NCBI GenBank assembly: GCA_900766575.1
Contig: CAAFVW010000003.1
Location: forward strand, 1 to 5,575
Source: Lachnospiraceae bacterium
GTDB lineage: Bacteria; Bacillota; Clostridia; Lachnospirales; Lachnospiraceae
Reading direction: 5' to 3'
DNA length: 5,575 nt
Shown here: positions 1 through 5,575 of the stretch, piece after piece
Position numbering within the stretch: position 1 is the stretch's first letter
Layout of the letters: the number at the start of each line of letters is the position of its first letter
Notes under the pieces: model-generated
What the model was told of the DNA's origin: nothing
Databases searched by the model: none
The model's input: only the letters and a program-made list of their open reading frames with translations
Position numbers and translations under genes: made by a program

Positions 1-34
1 GTCCCTTTTTCGGGAGCGATGACCCGGCGTTTTT
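1..34 (+). promoter_or_regulatory. 3' end of a leader with a terminator hairpin, probably a T-box (truncated by window)
   Basis: The window opens with GTCCC, a run of T, then CGGGA, followed by GCGATGACCCGGCG and five T (30-34). TCCC (2-5) pairs with GGGA (12-15) to form the tip of a hairpin. The bases from 16 to 29 look like the 3' arm, whose partner would lie just left of the window. GTCCCT is also how the conserved 3' end of T-box leaders reads, where it pairs either with AGGG of the T-box sequence (antiterminator) or with the downstream GGGA (terminator). T-box control by uncharged tRNA is well known for aminoacyl-tRNA synthetase genes, and proS starts 57 bases downstream. The T-box specifier loop and the tRNA acceptor-binding bulge are not in the window, so the class is inferred. 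An alternative local hairpin, CGGG (11-14) with CCCG (23-26), is weaker. Positions 35-77 show nothing I can name. Confidence 0.45.
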
Positions 35-77
35 CGTTTCCGTAGATCGTATTAGCAGTTTATTTTCAGAAAAAGAA

Positions 78-83
78 AAGGAG
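78..83 (+). promoter_or_regulatory. Ribosome binding site of proS
   Basis: AAGGAG lies 7 bases before the ATG at 91, in a purine-rich stretch. It fixes this ATG as the start of the synthetase; no upstream in-frame start competes within the window. Confidence 0.8.
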
Positions 84-90
84 AGAGAAA

Positions 91-1524
91 ATGGCAGACA
101 AGAAAATGGTAGAAGCGATTACTTCCATGGAAGAAGATTTCGCCCAGTGGTATACCGATGTAGTCAAGAAAGCAGAATTGTGTGACTACACCAGCGTAAA
201 GGGATGTATGGTGATTAAGCCCGCAGGCTATGCAATCTGGGAGCTGATCCAGAAGGAACTGGATGCACGCTTTAAGGCAGTAGGAGTACAGAATGTATAT
301 CTGCCCCTGTTTATTCCCGAGTCCCTGTTAGACAAGGAGAAGGATCATGTAGAAGGATTTGCTCCGGAAGTAGCATGGGTTACCCACGGCGGACTGAACG
401 AACTTCCCGAGAGACTTTGTGTGAGACCTACCTCTGAGACTTTATTCTGTGATTTCTACAAGAATGACATTCATTCTTACAGAGATCTGCCCAAGGTATA
501 TAACCAGTGGTGTTCCGTAGTACGTTGGGAGAAGGAGACCAGACCGTTCCTGCGTTCCAGAGAGTTCCTGTGGCAGGAGGGACATACCGCACACGCTACC
601 GCAGAAGAGGCAGAGGCAAGAACATTGCAGATGCTGAACCTGTACGCACAGTTCCTGGAAGAGGTTCTGGCAATTCCCGCAATTAAGGGACAGAAGACCG
701 AGAAGGAAAAATTCGCCGGTGCGGTTGCAACCTATACTGTGGAGGCATTGATGCATGATGGTAAGGCATTACAGTCCGGCACCAGCCATAACTTTGGTGA
801 CGGCTTTGCAAAGGCATTCGATATTCAGTTTGCAGATAAAGATAATACGTTGAAACATGTATATCAGACTTCCTGGGGTATGACCACCCGTTTGATCGGT
901 GCGCTGATCATGGTACATGGTGACAACGAAGGTCTGGTAATTCCTCCACGCGTGGCTCCGATCCAGATCTGTATCGTACCTGTTATGCAGAAAAAGGAAG
1001 GTGTTCTGGACAAGGCATATGAGCTGAGAGACCGCCTGGCTAAGAGCTTCCGTGTAAAAGTAGATGACAGCGATAAGACTCCCGGCTTCAAGTTTGCAGA
1101 GGCTGAGATGAGAGGTTATCCTATCCGTGTGGAAATCGGTCCTAAAGATATCGAGGCCGGCAAGTGTGTGATCTGCCGCCGTGATACCAGAGAGAAGATC
1201 GAGGTAGCACTGGAAGATCTGGAGACTAAGGCAGCAGAGATTCTGGAAACCATGCAGAAGGATATGCTGGAGAGAGCAAGAGCACATCGTGACAGCCATA
1301 CCTATGTAGCTCACAACATGGAAGAGTTCGAGCAGATCTTCAACGAGAAGTCCGGATTTGTAAAGGCTATGTGGTGCGGATGTCAGGAATGTGAAGACAA
1401 GATCAAGGAAAAACTTTCCGTTACCAGCCGTTGTATGCCTTTTGAGCAGGAACACATTGCAGATACTTGCGTATGTTGTGGAAAACCTGCGAAAAAGATG
1501 GTATACTGGGGTAGAGCATACTAA
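91..1524 (+). CDS. proS: Prolyl-tRNA synthetase, class II, short archaeal/eukaryotic-type form
   Basis: This cytoplasmic enzyme activates proline with ATP and loads it onto tRNA-Pro. At 477 residues it matches the short ProRS type typical of archaea and eukaryotes and also found in many Firmicutes; it lacks the large editing insertion of the E. coli-type enzyme. Visible parts, in order: class II motif 1 around residues 46-76; the proline-site RPTSE at 112-116; motif 2 with RWEKE at 145-149 and the following FLRSREFLWQEGH; TSHNFG at 231-236; motif 3 region with GMTTR at 263-267; an anticodon-binding domain from about 290 to 390; and a C-terminal domain with cysteines at 429, 431, 434, 460, 462 and 463, ending in the Tyr residue usual for this type. 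The C-terminal cysteines resemble the zinc-binding C-terminal domain of this subfamily. A strong Shine-Dalgarno site supports the start. The gene appears intact and is probably controlled by the leader before it. It is separated from the next genes by a terminator. Confidence 0.97.
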   Translation: MADKKMVEAITSMEEDFAQWYTDVVKKAELCDYTSVKGCMVIKPAGYAIWELIQKELDARFKAVGVQNVYLPLFIPESLLDKEKDHVEGFAPEVAWVTHGGLNELPERLCVRPTSETLFCDFYKNDIHSYRDLPKVYNQWCSVVRWEKETRPFLRSREFLWQEGHTAHATAEEAEARTLQMLNLYAQFLEEVLAIPAIKGQKTEKEKFAGAVATYTVEALMHDGKALQSGTSHNFGDGFAKAFDIQFADKDNTLKHVYQTSWGMTTRLIGALIMVHGDNEGLVIPPRVAPIQICIVPVMQKKEGVLDKAYELRDRLAKSFRVKVDDSDKTPGFKFAEAEMRGYPIRVEIGPKDIEAGKCVICRRDTREKIEVALEDLETKAAEILETMQKDMLERARAHRDSHTYVAHNMEEFEQIFNEKSGFVKAMWCGCQECEDKIKEKLSVTSRCMPFEQEHIADTCVCCGKPAKKMVYWGRAY

Positions 1525-1533
1525 GATAATATG

Positions 1534-1683
1534 TAACTATTCAGAGCCATGTAAATATCGTCAAATATTCGTCGAATGCTGGCATTCGTAAGAATATTTT
1601 ATGATATTTATAGGGCGAAGTAACCACATGAGCAAAATAGAAGCTCCATAGGAGCGTTTTGCGAATGTGGTTCTGAATAGTTA
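1534..1683. repeat. Structured palindromic intergenic element with terminal inverted repeats (MITE-like or structured RNA)
   Basis: TAACTATTCAGA at 1534-1545 is perfectly inverted as TCTGAATAGTTA at 1672-1683. The stem extends inward through a G-T wobble and CCA/TGG to 16 pairs. Two long hairpins fill the inside. Arm 1 (1552-1610) stacks three helices: TAAATATC with GATATTTA, AAATATTC with GAATATTT, and GAATG with CATTC over a CTGG loop. Arm 2 (1622-1672) stacks AACCACAT with ATGTGGTT, a tandem G-A step, GCAAAA with TTTTGC, and GCTCC with GGAGC over an ATA loop. No ORF of note lies within, and the location just behind proS is typical for dispersed palindromic elements. The fold could equally be a cruciform in DNA or a three-way-junction RNA in the proS 3' UTR. 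I saw no clear target-site duplication at the flanks and no second copy in this window, so calling it a repeat family is inference. Confidence 0.65.
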
Positions 1684-1706
1684 TGAGAATATTAATAAGG
1701 CAGATG

Positions 1707-1752
1707 AAGACGCAGGCCGGTAGTATTGCTACAGGGTCTGCGCCTTATTTTT
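1707..1752 (+). terminator. Intrinsic terminator after proS
   Basis: AAG-A-CGCAGGCC (1707-1718) pairs with GGTCTGCG-C-CTT (1735-1746), with one A-C mismatch and one G-T wobble. GTAG (1720-1723) with CTAC (1729-1732) closes a five-base loop. The stem runs directly into ATTTTT (1747-1752). This is a classic rho-independent layout and should end proS transcription, separating it from the hydrolase genes. A longer outer pairing, AATAAGG (1694-1700) with CCTTATT (1743-1749), is also possible and may compete with the main stem. Confidence 0.75.
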
Positions 1753-1772
1753 CAATGATAATGCTCGGAAAT

Positions 1773-1777
1773 GAGGA
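1773..1777 (+). promoter_or_regulatory. Ribosome binding site that decides the start of the first hydrolase
   Basis: GAGGA lies 5 bases before the ATG at 1783. The in-frame ATG at 1771 overlaps this site and has no good Shine-Dalgarno sequence of its own. The next gene uses the same arrangement, with TTGAGGAAAA directly before its ATG at 2671. This favours 1783 as the true start. Confidence 0.6.
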
Positions 1778-1782
1778 AAAAG

Positions 1783-2649
1783 ATGATCTATAATACATTT
1801 GAACTGCATCAGGAGGGTTCCCTGCCGGGAGCACATTTGGTTACCTATATTCAGGAGTATTCGGAGGCAATGGCAATTAAGGACAGACCGCTGATCCTGT
1901 TGTGCCCGGGAGGCGGCTATAGCAGAACTTCCGACAGAGAGGCGGAGCCCATGGCACTGAAATTCCTTGCTATGGGATACCATGCGGCAGTGCTCCGCTA
2001 TTCCTGCGCTCCGGCGGAATATCCCACTTCCTTAAAGGAACTGGCTTACAGCATTAAGTTCCTGCGGGAGCATGCAGCAGAGTGGCACATTGATCCCCAC
2101 AAGATCATTGTGGAAGGCTGTTCCGCCGGCGGACATCTGGCAGCCAGCCTCGGCGTGTTCTGGGATGAGGATTTTCTGGCAGAGAGTCAGGGATTGTCCG
2201 CTTCCGAGCATGAAATGCTGCGCCCGGATGGACTGCTGTTATGCTATCCGGTCATCACTTCCGGAGAGTTTGCCCACAGAGGTTCTTTTGAAAATCTGTT
2301 AGGCAGCAGGCAGGAAGAACTGGGCGAGAAGTTGTCTCTGGAGAAACAGGTGACAGACAAAGTGCCGAAGACGTTTATCTGGCATACGTTTGCAGATCAG
2401 TCCGTACCCATCGAGAACTCCCTGCTGTTTGTCAGTGCACTTCGCAGAGCCGGAGTTCCCACAGAATTTCATATGTATGAAAAAGGTGCTCACGGCCTGG
2501 CACTTGCGGATAAGCTGACGGAGACCAATGATGGCAGAGCGGTTCAGGAAGAATGTACCTCCTGGGTGGAACTGGTACATACCTGGCTGGAAAGCTTGTT
2601 CGCAGGGGATACGGAGGACGGACTGCACGCACAGGGCAGAGAGTGGTAA
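1783..2649 (+). CDS. Alpha/beta hydrolase, acetyl-esterase/lipase-like (Aes-type family)
   Basis: A 288-residue predicted carboxylester hydrolase (numbering from the Met at 1783). Visible residues: an oxyanion-hole motif CPGGGY at 41-46, a nucleophile elbow G-C-S-A-G-G with Ser114, a candidate acid Asp205 in HTFADQSVP, and the catalytic His237 in KGAHGL. These are in the right order and spacing for a complete alpha/beta-hydrolase triad. The family includes acetylxylan and other sugar-ester esterases, but substrate cannot be read from the sequence. There is no signal peptide or membrane segment, so it should act in the cytoplasm, possibly on imported acetylated oligosaccharides (inference). 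The last 15 or so residues are polar and look like a tail outside the fold. An in-frame ATG at 1771 would add four residues (MRKK), but the Shine-Dalgarno position favours 1783. The gene follows a terminator and lies 21 bases before a second hydrolase, suggesting co-transcription. I could not identify a convincing promoter between 1753 and 1772. Confidence 0.88.
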   Translation: MIYNTFELHQEGSLPGAHLVTYIQEYSEAMAIKDRPLILLCPGGGYSRTSDREAEPMALKFLAMGYHAAVLRYSCAPAEYPTSLKELAYSIKFLREHAAEWHIDPHKIIVEGCSAGGHLAASLGVFWDEDFLAESQGLSASEHEMLRPDGLLLCYPVITSGEFAHRGSFENLLGSRQEELGEKLSLEKQVTDKVPKTFIWHTFADQSVPIENSLLFVSALRRAGVPTEFHMYEKGAHGLALADKLTETNDGRAVQEECTSWVELVHTWLESLFAGDTEDGLHAQGREW

Positions 2650-2670
2650 GAAAAGGAATATTGAGGAAAA

Positions 2671-3756
2671 ATGGAAGATATCGCTACGACGATTCAGATC
2701 CCTCACTTCTACGGAAGCCTGAAAGGGATGCAGAAAAAATTCGATAAATATGCCAGGCAGGATGCTTTTCAGGGAAGTACGAGGGAAGAGTGGGAAGCCT
2801 GGAGAGAACAGTCCAGAGAGACTATCAGGGAACTGCTGGGTTGGAAGTATATGGAAACTTGTGATCTGGAGCCCCGTGTGGAGGAAGCCGTTACATTGGA
2901 AAACGGTATCCGCCGGGAGAAAGTAGTCATCCAGGTAGAGCCGGATGTATATATGCCCATGTATATTCTGATCCCGCCGAAACAGGGAGAGGGAAAGCAG
3001 AAATGTTTTCTGGCTCTGCCGGGACATCAGGGGGCCGGAAAATACAGCGTAGCAGGACGGGATGACATCCCTGCCGTAAAGCGTATGATTGAGTTCTACC
3101 ATTACGATTACGGAATGCAGCTGGCAAAACGGGGCTATGTGGCAGTCTGTCCGGATTGCAGAGGCTTCGGAGAGCGCAGGGATGAGGCATTGCAGAAGGG
3201 AACGGATGAGAAATCTTTTCTGACCAGTACCTGTTTTCACCTAGCACATATGGCGGAACCTCTGGGAGAGACCGTGGCGGGAATGTGTACCTGGGATGCT
3301 TCCCGGCTGATTGATTATGTGTATGAGCGTGGAGAGTGGGACACCGAAGATCTGGGAGTTATGGGCTTCTCCGGCGGTGGTATGCAGACACTGTGGATCT
3401 CGGCTCTGGATGACCGTGTAAAAAAATGCATTATCAGTGGGTATCTCTATGGCTATCGGGATGCGTTACTGTTACTGAATGGAAATTGCAGCTGTAATTA
3501 TGTGCCGCACCTGTGGGAACACTTTGATATGGGAGATATTGCATCTCTCATCGCGCCCAGACCGTTGGCAGTACAGTCCTGCAGGGACGATCACCTGAAC
3601 GGTCCCAGAGGACTGGTGAATGTGACGGAACAGCTAGATATTGTGCGGAAGGCTTACAGTCTGTACGGAAAAGAGGAATATCCGATCCATGATGTCAGGG
3701 AGGGAGACCATTGCTGGCATGAAGAGGTATTGGATATTGCACTGCCAAGACTGTAA
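2671..3756 (+). CDS. Alpha/beta hydrolase, dienelactone-hydrolase / acetylxylan-esterase-like
   Basis: A 361-residue predicted ester hydrolase, unlike its upstream neighbour in sequence and longer. The first 75 or so residues form a charged, Trp-containing helical region (about 36-60). The core alpha/beta fold follows, with PGHQG at 117-121 in the likely oxyanion region, PDCRGFGER at 161-169, the nucleophile elbow G-F-S-G-G-G with Ser234, the IAPRPLAVQS strand at 294-303 typical of the Abhydrolase_7/CE-like group, a candidate acid at Asp306 or Asp307, and the catalytic His347 in EGDHCWH. No signal peptide is visible, so it is probably cytoplasmic. The group includes esterases acting on acetylated or otherwise esterified sugars; the actual substrate is unknown. 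The start is supported by GAGG at 2663-2666, just before the ATG. It begins 21 bases after the stop of the first hydrolase, consistent with an operon whose products may work on the same substrate. Confidence 0.88.
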   Translation: MEDIATTIQIPHFYGSLKGMQKKFDKYARQDAFQGSTREEWEAWREQSRETIRELLGWKYMETCDLEPRVEEAVTLENGIRREKVVIQVEPDVYMPMYILIPPKQGEGKQKCFLALPGHQGAGKYSVAGRDDIPAVKRMIEFYHYDYGMQLAKRGYVAVCPDCRGFGERRDEALQKGTDEKSFLTSTCFHLAHMAEPLGETVAGMCTWDASRLIDYVYERGEWDTEDLGVMGFSGGGMQTLWISALDDRVKKCIISGYLYGYRDALLLLNGNCSCNYVPHLWEHFDMGDIASLIAPRPLAVQSCRDDHLNGPRGLVNVTEQLDIVRKAYSLYGKEEYPIHDVREGDHCWHEEVLDIALPRL

Positions 3757-3759
3757 AAT
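3730..3759 (+). promoter_or_regulatory. Weak candidate promoter for the exonuclease gene
   Basis: TTGGAT (3730-3735) and TAAAAT (3754-3759) are 18 bases apart, with the -10 overlapping the stop of the hydrolase gene and followed by A/T-rich sequence. The -35 matches the consensus at only three of six positions. It would let the exonuclease be transcribed apart from the hydrolases, but such matches are common by chance in A/T-rich DNA. Confidence 0.22.
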
Positions 3760-3786
3760 ATTTATAAAACAATAGTTACAAAATAT

Positions 3787-3791
3787 GGAGG
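3787..3791 (+). promoter_or_regulatory. Ribosome binding site that decides the exonuclease start
   Basis: GGAGG lies 5 bases before the ATG at 3797. An in-frame ATG at 3785 overlaps this site and so cannot use it. The start at 3797 also places the first exonuclease motif (LDLEWN) right at the N-terminus, as is usual in this family. Confidence 0.85.
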
Positions 3792-3796
3792 AACGT

Positions 3797-4774
3797 ATGG
3801 AATATATCGTTCTGGATCTGGAATGGAATCAGAGTAACACCGGCAAAGAGGATGCTGTGGAGAAGCTGCCTTTTGAAATCATAGAGATCGGTGCCATCAA
3901 ACTGAATAATGAACGTGTTATGGTCAGCGAATTCAATGAACTGATCAAGCCTCAGGTCTACCATGAGATGCACAAGATCACCAGCAAACTGATCCATATT
4001 CAGATGCAGGAGCTGGAGCGTGGGAGACCGTTCCCGGAGGTCGGAGGAGATTTTGTCAGATGGTGCGGACAGGAGGAGCATCTGTTCTGTACCTGGGGAA
4101 CGTTGGACCTCACGGAATTACAGCGAAATATGGCGTATTATGAGATGCCATTACTGGCACCCGGACCGCTGCCTTATCTGGATGTGCAGAAGCTGTTTGC
4201 TATTGCCTATGAGGAGCGCAAGATCCGCAGAAATCTGGAATATGCCACCTCCTTCCTGCATATTGAGAAGGACATTCCCTTCCACCGGGCGTTCAGTGAT
4301 GCCTACTATACAGCAAAGATCCTGATCCGGATACTGGAGGAGCACCCGGAGGTAGTGGTGAACCTGTCCTACGATACCTTCTGTCCTCCGAAGGACCGTG
4401 GGGATGAGGTTAAAGCGCAGTTTGATACCTATGTAAAATATATTTCCAGGGAATTCAAGGACAAGACAGAAGCTTTCGCAGATAAGGAAGTCGTGTCCAG
4501 CAAATGTTATCTCTGCCATCGTAATCTGCGCAAGAAGATCAAATGGTTCAGCGTTAACGGCAGGCATTATTACTGCGTGGCTTACTGCGAAAAGCACGGC
4601 TATCTCAAGGGCAAGATCCGGGTACGCAAGGCATACGATGGCGGTGTGTATATCGTCAAGACTACAAAGCTTATTTCGAAGGAGGATGCGGATGCTATTG
4701 CCGCCCGCAGAGACCATGCCAGAGAAGTGCGCAAGAGACACAAGCACAGCAAGGCGGGGAATGCCGGGGAATAA
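3797..4774 (+). CDS. DEDDh 3'-5' exonuclease, KapD-like, with a C-terminal cysteine cluster
   Basis: A 325-residue predicted nuclease of the RNase T/DnaQ superfamily. The five metal-binding and catalytic residues are all visible: Asp7 and Glu9 in LDLEWN (Exo I), Asp104 in WGTLDL (Exo II), and His163 with Asp168 in HRAFSDA (Exo III, DEDDh type). The nuclease domain spans roughly 1-185. It resembles B. subtilis KapD, described as an inhibitor of the KinA route to sporulation and a predicted exonuclease, but KapD is only about 205 residues. The additional C-terminal part carries CYLC (237-240) and CVAYC (260-264), a C-x2-C plus C-x3-C pattern that could bind one zinc ion, and ends in a basic tail (about 304-319) rich in Arg, Lys and His, which suggests nucleic-acid contact. 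Substrate (RNA or DNA) is not determinable here. It may be the last gene of the hydrolase operon (40-base gap) or have its own promoter. Confidence 0.9.
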   Translation: MEYIVLDLEWNQSNTGKEDAVEKLPFEIIEIGAIKLNNERVMVSEFNELIKPQVYHEMHKITSKLIHIQMQELERGRPFPEVGGDFVRWCGQEEHLFCTWGTLDLTELQRNMAYYEMPLLAPGPLPYLDVQKLFAIAYEERKIRRNLEYATSFLHIEKDIPFHRAFSDAYYTAKILIRILEEHPEVVVNLSYDTFCPPKDRGDEVKAQFDTYVKYISREFKDKTEAFADKEVVSSKCYLCHRNLRKKIKWFSVNGRHYYCVAYCEKHGYLKGKIRVRKAYDGGVYIVKTTKLISKEDADAIAARRDHAREVRKRHKHSKAGNAGE

Positions 4775-4810
4775 GCATAGAATGGGGAGCCGTTTTTAGA
4801 TACACACAGA

Positions 4811-4834
4811 CACCGGCAAAAAGAATTGCCGGTG
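4811..4834. terminator. Hairpin between convergent genes, possible bidirectional terminator
   Basis: CACCGGCAA (4811-4819) is perfectly inverted as TTGCCGGTG (4826-4834) around a six-base loop. It sits between the exonuclease (+) and the thioredoxin-like gene (-), where a shared terminator is expected. Neither side has a good T-run directly after the stem, so efficiency on either strand is uncertain. A T-run at 4794-4798 precedes the stem on the plus strand and does not help. The rest of the gap, 4775-4873, shows nothing else I can name. Confidence 0.5.
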
Positions 4835-4873
4835 CCAACAGCTGAATGAAGAAATCTTAGGGTGTGCTTTGCA

Positions 4874-5575
4874 TTATTGGTTTGCGTTGTCTGCATCAAT
4901 TACCGATTGAATCTGCTGCATCAGCGAGTCATAGTTATCCTGGTTATCAATTCCCCCAAGGATCGGCTCTCCTACAATATTGCCATTTCTATCGACCAGT
5001 ATTGTGGTAGGAAATGCCATAATATCAGAGGCATATTTACCTGCATCGGAAGCAGAGTCAATGGAAAGATTGCGGTACTGTGCCCCCTGGCTTTCCAAAA
5101 CGGCGGCAGCTTCTTTTATGGCAGCTTCATTGCCGTCGAAGGTTTCGGTATTGATGCCGATGACTTCGCCGCCCATTGCTTTGAGCGTATTGTTTAATTC
5201 GTCCAGCTTAGACAACTCAGCAACACAGGGCTTACAGCCGGTAAACCAGAAATTGACAACGGTTACTGCATTGCCGGAAAACAGGCTTTCATCGACAGAA
5301 TTACCATCATAATCCTGACCGGAGAAATTCCGGAAGGGAGAGGCAGCTTCGGAATTGTTTCCCGGAGCAGTATTATCGGCTGTGGTAGTTCCCTGTCCCA
5401 GTTCTGCTATCTGTTCTTCGATTTTCCGTATGGTTTCAATATCATCCGTAAGTGTTTTCAATTCATCCTCTGTAAAGGAGTCCTTGTTCGCTTCGACGGT
5501 ATCAGCCAGATAATCAGCATAATTTGCGCTGGGATCAGCATTACTTTTGCTCATCATGCCGAATACCTTGTTCCA
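4874..5575 (-). CDS. TlpA/ResA-like thiol-disulfide oxidoreductase (5' end cut by the window)
   Basis: A thioredoxin-fold protein read on the minus strand. The frame stays open from the stop at 4874 to the right edge, so the real start lies beyond it. The first ATG in view (5557) has only a weak Shine-Dalgarno match, and six further in-frame codons precede it. Numbering from that Met: residues 1-55 form a charged helical region, 56-75 a low-complexity Thr/Asn/Ala-rich linker, and about 76-222 the redox domain. The active site is W-F-T-G-C-K-P-C (Cys108, Cys111), followed by the cis-proline Pro183 in AFPTT and a VDRNGNIVG strand, both typical of TlpA/ResA/redoxin proteins. Family members reduce or exchange disulfides outside the membrane, often for cytochrome maturation or oxidative-stress repair. 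The linker and the missing N-terminus suggest an exported or lipid-anchored protein, but no signal peptide or lipobox is visible here. It converges on the exonuclease gene. Confidence 0.88.
   Translation of the reverse strand, partial: WNKVFGMMSKSNADPSANYADYLADTVEANKDSFTEDELKTLTDDIETIRKIEEQIAELGQGTTTADNTAPGNNSEAASPFRNFSGQDYDGNSVDESLFSGNAVTVVNFWFTGCKPCVAELSKLDELNNTLKAMGGEVIGINTETFDGNEAAIKEAAAVLESQGAQYRNLSIDSASDAGKYASDIMAFPTTILVDRNGNIVGEPILGGIDNQDNYDSLMQQIQSVIDADNANQ

Noticed and set aside
442..1455. Minus-strand ORFs of 104, 228 and 75 residues opposite proS
   Set aside because: They lie fully inside the well-supported proS gene, have no recognisable domains, and their composition (many Cys, Leu, His) is that of an antisense shadow.
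1391..1591. Plus-strand ORF of 66 residues overlapping the end of proS and running into the palindrome
   Set aside because: It overlaps proS out of frame, has no Shine-Dalgarno site of note and no recognisable motif.
1552..1610. A CRISPR-like or direct-repeat reading of the AAATAT / GAATAT segments
   Set aside because: The repeats are inverted and nest into one hairpin; there are no regularly spaced direct repeats.
1757..1762. GATAAT as a -10 box for the first hydrolase
   Set aside because: No acceptable -35 hexamer lies 15-19 bases upstream, which is the terminator stem, and there is no TGn extension.
2299..3247. Minus-strand ORFs of 313 and 106 residues across the two hydrolases
   Set aside because: The longest spans the junction of two real plus-strand genes with catalytic motifs; it shows no family motif or Shine-Dalgarno site.
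4151..4747. Minus-strand ORF of 198 residues opposite the exonuclease
   Set aside because: It is a shadow of a gene with all five DEDDh residues, and no protein family is recognisable in it.
4862..5312. Plus-strand ORFs of 111 and 110 residues opposite the thioredoxin-like gene
   Set aside because: The opposite strand has a clear CxxC active site and cis-proline; these frames are its shadow.

Overview
This window looks like a piece of a Clostridia chromosome, most likely from the Lachnospiraceae. The reasons are purine-rich ribosome binding sites of the GGAGG/GAGGA type, moderate GC content, a short archaeal/eukaryotic-type prolyl-tRNA synthetase, KapD-like exonuclease and TlpA-type thioredoxin proteins of the kind common in gut Firmicutes, and many uncharacterised sugar-esterase-like hydrolases in such genomes. 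The taxonomic call is inference from gene types; no database was consulted.

Layout from left to right. Positions 1-34 hold the 3' half of a transcription terminator hairpin, probably the end of a T-box leader whose remainder lies outside the window. The gene proS (91-1524, +) follows. The 246-base gap after it has two distinct parts: a highly structured palindromic element of about 150 bases (1534-1683), then a good intrinsic terminator (1707-1752). Next come two alpha/beta-hydrolase genes on the same strand, 21 bases apart (1783-2649 and 2671-3756). They probably form an operon, continuing perhaps into a DEDDh exonuclease (3797-4774, +), although an A/T-rich gap of 40 bases in front of the exonuclease leaves room for its own promoter. 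After a convergent gap with a hairpin (4811-4834), a TlpA/ResA-like thioredoxin-fold protein is read on the minus strand (4874 to the right edge). Its N-terminus is cut off by the window.

The genes do not form one obvious pathway. proS is translation housekeeping and is isolated from the hydrolases by the terminator. The two hydrolases have complete-looking catalytic residues, no signal peptides and unlike sequences. Together they suggest cytoplasmic removal of ester groups, perhaps from imported oligosaccharides. The exonuclease has all five DEDDh residues plus a C-terminal cysteine cluster that could bind zinc. The minus-strand protein is probably an exported thiol-disulfide oxidoreductase.

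The feature most worth a second look is the 150-base intergenic palindrome. It has terminal inverted repeats, two long internal hairpin arms and one 3' segment that can pair with two different partners. It could be a dispersed MITE-like element or a structured RNA. I see no clear new multi-gene defence or metabolic system here.
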